Of a stretch of DNA of 7,585 nucleotides, positions 1 through 6,002 are shown one piece after another (position 1 is the first letter of the stretch; each line of letters starts with the position of its first letter). The stretch spans positions 1 through 7,585 of the forward strand of contig JAITUO010000152.1 of assembly GCA_031286245.1 (NCBI GenBank), given 5' to 3'. The position numbers and the translations under genes are program-made. This DNA comes from Coriobacteriales bacterium (GTDB taxonomy: Bacteria > Actinomycetota > Coriobacteriia > Coriobacteriales > UBA8131). Under the pieces are notes generated by a model. It ran no database searches. It was not told the DNA's origin and was given only the letters and a program-made list of their open reading frames with translations.

Positions 1-2
1 TG

Positions 3-1436
3 ACCTTCGGCGGCTCCGGACAACTGACCGCAGTTGGTGGTGACTCCCCGGGCGGTGACTCTTTTGGTATAGCCATTGTCAACAGTGCCGCTGCTGACCC
101 CAGGATCACCATTATCGGCAGCACAATCATTGCCACAGGCGGCAACAACACAGCCGTCTCTGCCGGAATCGTCTGCCCTGGGCTTGGCTTGTACGGATCA
201 TGTGATGTTACCGCCACCGGTGGTAATGCCACGACCAGCTCCGGAGTAGTCTGCAGTAACATCGGTTTGGTTGAAGGAAGCTTGTCTGCCAGTGCAGATC
301 CGGCTGCCAGTGATAGCGTCGGCATCAGATGCTCCTATCAACTCAGCTTCGCGGCTGGTACGCTTGAGGCCAAAGGAGCCACCAGTGCGATTTCATTACC
401 GACTGACATCACGTCGTTTATTAACGCGGCTCTGGCCTATTCCTGGTTGACCAACAGTACCCCAGTCAATCCGGGCGGTGTCGGTACGCTTTATCCGGAG
501 TCTGCTGCCTACGTACATTCAAATAATAGTAAATATGTCAAGCTGGAATCACGCGACTCCGACTTCGTTTACGGTCTGATCTTTGACGCTGACAGCTCCA
601 GCACCACATATGGCAAGTTCTTCCTGGATACGGACTTCAGTGGTACCTTAAGTTATCACGATGTCGAGTACATACCAGAGGCTGGTACTACTGAATGGAA
701 CAGTACATACGCCACCTTGACACTGACGAACTTCAACTGGTCCACCACTACCCCAGTCGCCTTGACCATCGTTGGCGATAACCTGACCATCAACCTGCCG
801 GATGGCACCGCTTCCAGCTTTATCTCGACATATGACGGAGCATCAGACACCGCCGGTATTCTCGCCGACGATCTAAGTTATTTATTCTTATCTGGTACTG
901 GATCTCTGACTGCTACCGGAGGTGACTCCACAGACGGCAATTCATTCGGCATCGTCTTGGTGAATAACACCAGACTTGATCAGCGGATCACTGTCCTCGG
1001 CAGCACTATTACCGCCACCGGTGGCAAGGCTAGTGAGGTCTCTGCCGGCATCAGCTCACCCAGCCTGGGCCTGTTCGGTATGCATACTGTCACTGCCACC
1101 GGCGGTAACGCTCCAACCAGCATCGGTCTGTCCTGTCTGGATCTGGGTATCTCCAGTGGCAATCTGACCGCATATGGTGATCTGTCGGCTGATGAGAGCT
1201 ACGGTATCAAGTGTGGTCAACTGAACTATGTGGCCGGCTCGCTTGAAGCTGTCGGTGCAACCAGTGCGGTGTCTCTACCGGTCAATACCAATTCTTTCGT
1301 CAACCAGGCTGTCGCTTACTCCTGGTGGGTTAACAACTCGCCAACCGCACCCGGCGGTGCTGGCACACTCTACTTCCCAACGGGTACTGCAGAAGCCTAC
1401 GTTTACAATAGCGACCAAAAATTCATCCGGCTCGTT
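3..1436 (+). repeat. Two copies of a long coding repeat, period about 882 bp
   Basis: The segment from about 3 to 550 aligns with that from about 885 to 1436 at an offset of 882 nt (294 codons). Matching landmarks are LTAVGGDS/LTATGGDS (codons at 24 and 906), GSTIIATGG/GSTITATGG, LEAKGATSAISLP/LEAVGATSAVSLP and AYSWLTNSTPVNPGG/AYSWWVNNSPTAPGG. The copies are clearly diverged, so the duplication is old or relaxed. The stretch between them (about 551-884) probably belongs to the same unit, its partner lying left of the window. Confidence 0.85.
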
Positions 1437-2258
1437 TCGTTGCGAATAGCGATTGTCGATGACATAACGGTCGCCGGCACTGTTGGTCTGCCTTTATCAG
1501 CCGACCAGACAGCGACAATCAACCTGTATGGCGACACTGTCAAAGACAGCGGAGTTGAGGAAATCGCCTCCTGGTTCAACATAAACAGTCTGCCTGCTGG
1601 CATCACAGCCACTGCCAATCTGGAAGCAGATGCAGACACAATCACCGTGTCCTTCACTGGGATACCTAGCGCTGCAGCAAATATTGCCTTCAGCATCACC
1701 ATACCCGGTAGCCGGTTAAATGGAGGCTCCGACATCACTGTGCTGTTCAACCCCAATGCTCGCTTCGATATCCGCCCGTCTGACCAAGCCTCAGATCTGA
1801 CCTTCACTTACAGTACTACCTTCGACATTCCTGCCTCGATACTCTATGCACCTATCAAGGATATTGATGTTTCTGTCGGTGTTTCAGGTGGGGAGAAGCC
1901 CTACAAGTACCTGGCAGTAGGGCTACCTAATGGCATCTTCATCAACGGTACAACTGGAGTGATATACGGCATTCCAGTAACCGCCGCAGGGCCTGGCAGT
2001 GCCATGATCATCGTGATCGATGATACAGGAGCCTCCCAGGGTATCACAATCAACTTCGGTGCTGTTACTTTTGATACCTCGATACCCGACTGGCTGCTGC
2101 CCTTCCTGCCTCCTGGCGGAAACTGGACCATCCCATTTACCGGTGATGCTCTCGGTATCGTTTTATCAGTAGTAACTGGGCTAACCTTGATTACCGGATT
2201 ATTTGTGATACTGGCCAGAAAACGCCAAGGCCAAGAGTCTGGCAGGCATTCACGATAA
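3..2258 (+). CDS. Repeat-rich cell-surface protein with C-terminal membrane anchor (5' partial)
   Basis: The frame is open from the left edge, so the true start lies outside; 751 residues are visible. The first 480 or so residues are Gly/Thr/Ser-rich, with recurring short strands such as LTATGGDS and STITATGG alternating with SFGI, SAGI and YGIKC. This pattern suggests a right-handed beta-helix like those of clostridial surface carbohydrate-binding proteins; that fold is inferred. The block recurs with a period near 294 residues. Two Ig-like regions follow: one from about nt 1450 to 1785 (VAGTVGLPL ... NPNARFDI), and one to about nt 2070 with GGEKPYKYLAVGLPNG and TGVIYGIP, typical of putative-Ig (He_PIG-like) domains. 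The tail has a Pro-rich linker, a hydrophobic helix (nt about 2148-2217) and ARKRQ followed by a short basic end, so the protein is probably anchored by a membrane helix. No LPXTG sortase motif is present. The likely role is surface adhesion or glycan binding; the ligand is unknown. A TTG at 189 is only an internal codon. A strong terminator follows. Confidence 0.85.
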   Translation, partial: TFGGSGQLTAVGGDSPGGDSFGIAIVNSAAADPRITIIGSTIIATGGNNTAVSAGIVCPGLGLYGSCDVTATGGNATTSSGVVCSNIGLVEGSLSASADPAASDSVGIRCSYQLSFAAGTLEAKGATSAISLPTDITSFINAALAYSWLTNSTPVNPGGVGTLYPESAAYVHSNNSKYVKLESRDSDFVYGLIFDADSSSTTYGKFFLDTDFSGTLSYHDVEYIPEAGTTEWNSTYATLTLTNFNWSTTTPVALTIVGDNLTINLPDGTASSFISTYDGASDTAGILADDLSYLFLSGTGSLTATGGDSTDGNSFGIVLVNNTRLDQRITVLGSTITATGGKASEVSAGISSPSLGLFGMHTVTATGGNAPTSIGLSCLDLGISSGNLTAYGDLSADESYGIKCGQLNYVAGSLEAVGATSAVSLPVNTNSFVNQAVAYSWWVNNSPTAPGGAGTLYFPTGTAEAYVYNSDQKFIRLVSLRIAIVDDITVAGTVGLPLSADQTATINLYGDTVKDSGVEEIASWFNINSLPAGITATANLEADADTITVSFTGIPSAAANIAFSITIPGSRLNGGSDITVLFNPNARFDIRPSDQASDLTFTYSTTFDIPASILYAPIKDIDVSVGVSGGEKPYKYLAVGLPNGIFINGTTGVIYGIPVTAAGPGSAMIIVIDDTGASQGITINFGAVTFDTSIPDWLLPFLPPGGNWTIPFTGDALGIVLSVVTGLTLITGLFVILARKRQGQESGRHSR

Positions 2259-2278
2259 GGGTATCCAGTAAATATTGT

Positions 2279-2328
2279 CTGGGCGTGACACTTTTTATAT
2301 GCAAAAAGTGTCACGTCCAGCTTTTTTT
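2279..2328 (+). terminator. Rho-independent terminator of the surface-protein gene
   Basis: An 18-bp stem (2279-2296 with 2303-2320, one G-U pair) encloses the 6-nt loop ATATGC and is followed by C and seven T residues (2322-2328). It begins 20 nt after the TAA stop. Read from the minus strand, the hairpin has a poor U tract, so it should mainly stop plus-strand transcription, although the stem might also stabilise the 3' end of mgtA mRNA arriving from the other side. Confidence 0.93.
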
Positions 2329-2366
2329 ATCAATTAATCTGGCACAGGGCTCGTGAAAACACGCGG

Positions 2367-5015
2367 CTAGAACCATTCTCCGAAACGCCGGATATAAAAA
2401 CCTTTCAATACTTGAGTAGATATGAAGTAAGCCACCAAAACAAGTATCAACCAGGGAGCAAAGTCCATCGGCAGCCTCGCCATGTCCAAACCTGCAGCCA
2501 GGTTTGAGAAGCCAATCGCCAGGACAGCCAGACTGGCCAGTGCTGTTGATATCAACAAAGGCAATGCAGCATTGCTCTGGAGGAAAGGTACTTTTGCAGT
2601 ACGGATCATATGGATCACTAATACCTGTGATAGAGTTCCGAAAACGAACCAGCCAGCTTGGAACACCGGTGCCAGCTCCATAGTGTTCGCTCCGATCAAA
2701 AACCACAAGACGACAAAGGTTAAAATGTCAAACACTGAGCTGAGCGGCCCCATTACTACCATGAAGATACTGATTGATCGGGTATCCCAACGTCTTGGTT
2801 TGAGCAGATACTCCTCATCAACACGATCAAAGGACATACCGATCTGCGAAAGGTCACAGATCAGGTTCTGGGTCAGAATATGTACCGGCAGCATTGGCAG
2901 GAATGGCAGAAAGACTGAGGCAACCAGCACAGAGAACATATTGCCAAAATTTCCACTGGCTGCCATCTTGATATAGCGGACGATGTTACCGAAAGTTTTA
3001 CGCCCCTCCAACACCCCTTGTTCCAGTACCATCAGGTCCTTTTTCAACAGGATTATATCGGCTGTCTCCTTAGCGATGTCAACTGCATTGTCGACAGAGA
3101 TACCAACATCAGCCTGATGCATCGGCGGTGCATCATTAATACCGTCACCCAAGTAACCAACCGTATGCCCATTGGATTGCAGGGCTTTGACTACCTTCGC
3201 TTTTTGTGACGGTGATAGTTTGGAGAAAAGCTGGCAATCCCTTACGGCAAGCTTGAGGTCTTCATCGCTGATAGTTTCGACCTCCAAACCGGTCAGGTGT
3301 ATCGTAGTATCGATGCCGACAGACTCGCATACTTTGATAGCCACACCCTCACTGTCACCTGTCAGTACAATTGTACGTACCCCATGCTCACTCAGAGCTG
3401 TGATTGCTGCTGCGGCACTGGGTTTCGGAGGATCCAGAAAGCCAACAAACCCTATTAATACGAGGTCTTTTTCGTCTGCCACACTGAAGTATTCGACATC
3501 CGGCACCTCGTTTTTCTGAGCCACCGCCAACATCCGTAAACCTTGTGAATTGTGTAGATCGTAAACCATCTTAGCTCTGGTGCGGGCAGCTTCAGTCAAC
3601 GGTAGAATCTGATCGTCCATCTCTACAAAGGAGCAGATATCCATGATCTCCTCCACAGCTCCTTTAGTAATCAGCTGACGCTTGCCTTTTTCGTCGACCA
3701 ATACCACACTCATCCGGCGACGGGTGAAGTCGAACGGAATCTCATCGATGCGCTGGTAACTGGCCAGTATCGTACCTAGCCCCTCTTGCCGTGCCCGATT
3801 GATGATCGCCAGATCGATCAGATTCTTCAATCCAGTTTGAAAATAACTGTTTAAAAAGGAGTGGCGTAAAACCCGCTCGTCATCCTCACCGATCATGTTC
3901 ATATAGCGCTCTAAGATGATCTTATCCTCAGTCAAAGTGCCTGTTTTATCGGTGCATAAAATATCCATCTCACCAAACGCCTGGATTGCCCCCAGTGTCT
4001 TGATGATCACAGAGCGTCGCGACATCGACACTGCTCCCTTAGCCAGAGTCGAAGTCATAATCACCGGCAGCATTTCCGGAGTCAGCCCGACAGCTATGCT
4101 GATGGAAAAGAGCATAGCTTGGCCCCAGTCGCCTTTGCTTATGCCGTTTATCAGCAACACCACAGGTACCATCACCAGCATGAATCGGATCAGCAGTCTA
4201 CTGACTGAATCGACTCCCCGCTCGAAGCTGTTCTTAGCCCGATCTCCCGACAGGGTCTCAGCCATCGATCCAATATAGGTGTTGTTGTTGGTTGTTAAGG
4301 CGACAGCGATAGCTGCACCACTGACCATGTTTGAACCCATGAACCCGAGGTTTGGGATGTCGGTGAGAGCAAGGTTTTGGGTATTCTCCAGATCAGCGAC
4401 CTCATAAGTCGCGTCCTTCTCCACAGGATTAGACTCACCGGTCAATGCAGACTGAGCCACAAACGCATCCTTGGCACTCAGAAAACGCAGGTCAGCCGGC
4501 AGCATGTCACCAGCAGCCAGTCGTATGATGTCACCGGGGACGATATCCTCAATCGGAATTTCGTTGAAATCGTCTCCTCGCAGGACACTTGCCGTGTTGG
4601 TGATCATACTGGATAGTTTCTCGGCAGCCGCATTGGAACGTTGGCTTTGCACGAAAGCAACAGTGCTGGAGATCAGTATCAGTGCGATGATAATACTGAC
4701 TGTGACCCAGTCTGGTTTTGGTGCAGTAATGACGTCAGTAAAAAAAGTAATGATGGCAACAACCATCAACACCAGGTTGAATGGATTGATTGTAGCGTCC
4801 CGTAGACGGGTAAACGTCGTATTACGAGCTCCAACAGTAATAATGTTTGGGCCAAATCGATCCTGTAGTCGCTCGATTCTTGTTTCACTTAACCCGGTAC
4901 TTTTAGTAACCAACTCCTTGTATAACTCATCAATAGAAATTTCTGCAAAATGCCTGAGCAGTAATTCGATCTGTAGACTATGTGAATATACCTTTACATT
5001 CTTGTTTTTAGCCAT
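2367..5015 (-). CDS. mgtA: Magnesium-translocating P-type ATPase (P3B, MgtA/MgtB family)
   Basis: This is a full-length 882-residue inner-membrane pump that, in this family, hydrolyses ATP to import Mg2+. In order: an N-terminal cytosolic segment; M1-M2 (about 76-120); the actuator domain with LTGES (191-195); M4 with GLTPEMLP (310-317); the phosphorylation motif DKTGT with acceptor Asp356; the nucleotide-binding region with KGAVEE (451-456); TGDS (552-555); the hinge GDGINDAP (623-630); then six C-terminal membrane helices. FQTGLKNL and QNLICDLSQ, with NFGNMFS in M5, are MgtA-type signatures that distinguish it from Ca2+ pumps. The start chosen is ATG at 5015, 8 nt from a near-perfect Shine-Dalgarno; a GTG at 5027 lies inside that Shine-Dalgarno and is rejected. 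The gene is intact and convergent with the surface gene. Regulation is probably by the long structured leader upstream (5016-5381). No own terminator is obvious after the stop. Confidence 0.95.
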   Translation of the reverse strand: MAKNKNVKVYSHSLQIELLLRHFAEISIDELYKELVTKSTGLSETRIERLQDRFGPNIITVGARNTTFTRLRDATINPFNLVLMVVAIITFFTDVITAPKPDWVTVSIIIALILISSTVAFVQSQRSNAAAEKLSSMITNTASVLRGDDFNEIPIEDIVPGDIIRLAAGDMLPADLRFLSAKDAFVAQSALTGESNPVEKDATYEVADLENTQNLALTDIPNLGFMGSNMVSGAAIAVALTTNNNTYIGSMAETLSGDRAKNSFERGVDSVSRLLIRFMLVMVPVVLLINGISKGDWGQAMLFSISIAVGLTPEMLPVIMTSTLAKGAVSMSRRSVIIKTLGAIQAFGEMDILCTDKTGTLTEDKIILERYMNMIGEDDERVLRHSFLNSYFQTGLKNLIDLAIINRARQEGLGTILASYQRIDEIPFDFTRRRMSVVLVDEKGKRQLITKGAVEEIMDICSFVEMDDQILPLTEAARTRAKMVYDLHNSQGLRMLAVAQKNEVPDVEYFSVADEKDLVLIGFVGFLDPPKPSAAAAITALSEHGVRTIVLTGDSEGVAIKVCESVGIDTTIHLTGLEVETISDEDLKLAVRDCQLFSKLSPSQKAKVVKALQSNGHTVGYLGDGINDAPPMHQADVGISVDNAVDIAKETADIILLKKDLMVLEQGVLEGRKTFGNIVRYIKMAASGNFGNMFSVLVASVFLPFLPMLPVHILTQNLICDLSQIGMSFDRVDEEYLLKPRRWDTRSISIFMVVMGPLSSVFDILTFVVLWFLIGANTMELAPVFQAGWFVFGTLSQVLVIHMIRTAKVPFLQSNAALPLLISTALASLAVLAIGFSNLAAGLDMARLPMDFAPWLILVLVAYFISTQVLKGFYIRRFGEWF

Positions 5016-5022
5016 GATAAGG

Positions 5023-5101
5023 GTCACCTCCTTTATATGAACTATCGGTTTCGAGCTAATGGTTTCGAGGTGACTTCTACATGCATGCGAAAAATCACCT
5101 C
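5023..5101 (-). promoter_or_regulatory. Possible translational switch: anti-SD / anti-anti-SD strands before mgtA
   Basis: In the mgtA transcript the segment GTCACCTC (plus-strand 5067-5074) can pair in two exclusive ways. It pairs with the Shine-Dalgarno copy GAGGTGAC (5023-5030; 8 bp, 36-nt loop), which would hide the ribosome binding site. It also pairs with an upstream GAGGTGA (5095-5101; 7 Watson-Crick pairs plus flanking G-U pairs, about 21-nt loop containing a small TTC/GAA inner stem), which would free it. The layout matches a translational ON/OFF switch. The complementarity is seen directly; the switching is inferred. A GGTTTCGAG direct repeat (5047-5055 and 5061-5069) lies beside the anti-SD strand. 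Confidence 0.55.
5024..5034 (-). promoter_or_regulatory. mgtA ribosome binding site
   Basis: On the minus strand the sequence reads AAAGGAGGTGA, almost fully complementary to the 16S rRNA 3' end, 8 nt before ATG at 5015. It decides the start codon and also takes part in the possible pairing switch at 5023-5101. Confidence 0.93.
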
Positions 5102-5179
5102 AAGGTTTTTAAAGCCTGGTAAAGGCCGGCCGAGAGTGTTATGCGTTTTTCAAAGGCGTTTTGTGGATCTACTCTCTGC

Positions 5180-5206
5180 AAAAAAACACCGCCTGGCAGG
5201 CGGCAT
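5180..5206 (-). terminator. Intrinsic terminator between leader ORF and mgtA (attenuator candidate)
   Basis: On the minus strand CCGCCT and AGGCGG (plus-strand 5189-5194 and 5198-5203) form a GC-rich stem with a 3-nt loop, extendable by wobble and A-U pairs to about 9 bp, followed by seven T residues (5180-5186). It lies 40 nt after the leader-ORF stop and 165 nt before the mgtA start codon, so transcripts for mgtA must read through it. That position is typical of attenuation. Confidence 0.85.
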
Positions 5207-5245
5207 CAGAAGAGTTAAATACTTTGTAGTTTGAGAAAAAACCTA

Positions 5246-5338
5246 CTAGTACTCTACTCGGGTGAGACGCATGCCATCTGAATGCTTGGACAGCAAAGAG
5301 TTGGTTTTGGCTAATCGACTTTGACTGTCGCTGTCCAT
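5246..5338 (-). CDS. Putative mgtA leader peptide, 30 aa
   Basis: A 30-codon ORF runs on the minus strand from ATG at 5338 to TAG, preceded by AAGGAGGTGAG with an ideal-looking spacing, as strong a ribosome binding site as that of mgtA. The peptide begins MDSDSQSRLAKTN and ends MRLTRVEY; it has no signal peptide or membrane segment and I recognise no homologue. In enterobacteria the MgtL leader begins with acidic and proline residues (MEPDP) that destabilise ribosomes when Mg2+ is low and so switch on mgtA. The acidic MDSDS start here is suggestive of a similar sensor but lacks prolines, so the analogy is inference. A terminator follows the stop codon. The alternative is that the ORF is incidental to a structured RNA. 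Confidence 0.6.
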   Translation of the reverse strand: MDSDSQSRLAKTNSLLSKHSDGMRLTRVEY

Positions 5339-5347
5339 GATCTCACC
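5261..5347 (-). promoter_or_regulatory. Possible three-way-junction RNA over the leader ORF
   Basis: On the minus-strand transcript three helices nest. P1 joins GGTGAGA, part of the leader-ORF Shine-Dalgarno (5341-5347), to TCTCACC near the ORF end (5261-5267). P2 joins GGACAGC just after the start AT (5330-5336) to GCTGTCC (5288-5294). P3 is the short GCAT/ATGC pair (5282-5285, 5269-5272). Linkers are only 4, 2 and 1 nt, making a compact three-way junction that hides the leader ribosome binding site. P2 has a competing register using a second GACAG copy (GACAG-T-CAAAG with CTTTGCTGTC, one bulge). All pairings were read by eye, without an energy calculation. Confidence 0.45.
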
Positions 5348-5358
5348 TCCTTGGGTCA

Positions 5359-5381
5359 GAGCCTGATACTAGCTGAGGCTC
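5359..5381 (-). promoter_or_regulatory. Small hairpin upstream of the leader-ORF ribosome binding site
   Basis: GAGCCT (5376-5381 on the minus strand) pairs perfectly with AGGCTC (5359-5364) around an 11-nt loop, ending 7 nt before the leader Shine-Dalgarno. No convincing -35/-10 pair could be placed just upstream of it, so the transcription start for mgtA is unknown. Confidence 0.4.
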
Positions 5382-5387
5382 AATGGA

Positions 5388-5414
5388 ATAGGTGTCAGTA
5401 AACATGACACCTAT
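5388..5414. repeat. Perfect inverted repeat, 10-bp arms, 7-nt spacer
   Basis: ATAGGTGTCA (5388-5397) and TGACACCTAT (5405-5414) flank GTAAACA. No T tract follows on either strand, so it is not an intrinsic terminator. It sits directly upstream of the mgtA leader, where an operator would lie; the TGACACC motif is also reminiscent of insertion-sequence ends. The role is unresolved. Confidence 0.8.
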
Positions 5415-5552
5415 CAGACAATCCGGCATGTTCCAGCTCTACAAACAGTTTCGAGCATGCGACGAACACGCCGTTTGGCATTGTAGCAAAGCCACTCATG
5501 ATGTGGGTATCAGATCCTGGTTTTTTTGCAATGGGAGCATGCTTGTATGTGT

Positions 5553-5592
5553 AGGCCTCTATGTATCCTGAGTACAGGCCTCTATGTTTCCT
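5553..5592. repeat. 17-bp direct repeat, period 23
   Basis: AGGCCTCTATGTATCCT (5553-5569) recurs as AGGCCTCTATGTTTCCT (5576-5592), differing at one base, with a 6-nt spacer GAGTAC. A period of 23 is about two helical turns, so a protein-binding site is possible, as is a simple local duplication. Confidence 0.85.
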
Positions 5593-5691
5593 CCTCAATA
5601 CCACCCACCAACCGCTTATATTCCAGTCAAGAAGAATATGCGAGTTTTGTGGAATTGGTGCGGCAAGATGCTTCTTACCGATTTACGATTA

Positions 5692-5919
5692 TTACATTTC
5701 AATTAACCTCAACGGTTCGACTAAACGAATAGCGGTTACCATTAGAGGAATGAAGGGCGTAATAAGTGTGTTATTGAAAGTAGACATAAAAGCGGTAACA
5801 ATGAACACTACAAGTATCTTAACAGTGTTTATGGGGAGAGTGACCTCGCAAAACCTACAACCATCCTGTGGTAATGTAGAGTGAACGGGCGACGATATTA
5901 GCTCGTTCTGATTATGCAA
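5692..5919 (-). pseudogene. Possible N-terminal fragment of an MFS (DHA-type) transporter
   Basis: A 75-codon frame on the minus strand encodes KILVVFIVTAFMSTFNNTLI followed by a PFIPLM segment (about nt 5728-5823). This resembles the first membrane helix of 14-TM (DHA2-like) drug transporters, where a pattern like FMATLDNTIVNVALP is usual. The frame stops soon after, and no transporter sequence could be followed beyond it in any minus frame. There is no ribosome binding site before the TTG at 5919. It is therefore at most a remnant; the match is by eye from one helix and could be chance. Confidence 0.3.
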
Positions 5920-6002
5920 ATGTTTTGTGGAATGTTTTAGGTTCGAGTCGATTCGTTATCACAAATAATATGTTTGCATATCAATAGTATGGAGGTTTAT
6001 TT

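Larger units (their letters stand above)
5415..5990. other. Gene-poor stretch between the mgtA leader and the hydrolase
   Basis: No intact gene is supported over these 576 bases. Short open frames exist on both strands but lack ribosome binding sites and known motifs. A frame on the minus strand ending at 5395 (69 codons from a GTG at 5604) stays open but resembles nothing I know and ends within the inverted repeat at 5388-5414. The stretch contains a possible MFS-transporter fragment and a 17-bp direct repeat, and becomes AT-richer towards the right. A weak promoter for the hydrolase (TTCGAG at 5942-5947 with TAATAT at 5966-5971) is possible near its right end. Confidence 0.6.

Noticed and set aside
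2090..2258. LPXTG-type sortase anchor in the surface protein
   Set aside because: The tail has a hydrophobic helix and basic residues, but the preceding LPPGG-containing segment is not a sortase motif.
5013..5027. GTG at 5027 as the mgtA start
   Set aside because: It lies inside the Shine-Dalgarno sequence; the ATG at 5015 has proper spacing and gives a normal MgtA N-terminus.
2482..5040. Several plus-strand ORFs of 60-190 codons opposite mgtA
   Set aside because: They are shadow frames of a highly conserved P-type ATPase gene, with no ribosome binding sites or domains of their own.
5388..5414. Insertion-sequence end (IS21-like)
   Set aside because: The TGACACC arms are suggestive, but no transposase gene or second end is visible in the window.
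5016..5420. Known M-box (ykoK) or yybP-ykoY riboswitch before mgtA
   Set aside because: I could not place the conserved core segments of either class in the minus strand; only the general position fits. A covariance search would settle it.
5395..5604. 69-codon minus-strand ORF as a gene
   Set aside because: It has no recognisable family or motif, its GAGGAGG lies inside the frame rather than before the start, and it ends in the inverted repeat. It may be a remnant, but a functional call is unsupported.
5561..5884. 107-codon plus-strand ORF
   Set aside because: It has no ribosome binding site and no family resemblance, and it overlaps the better-looking transporter-like frame on the other strand.
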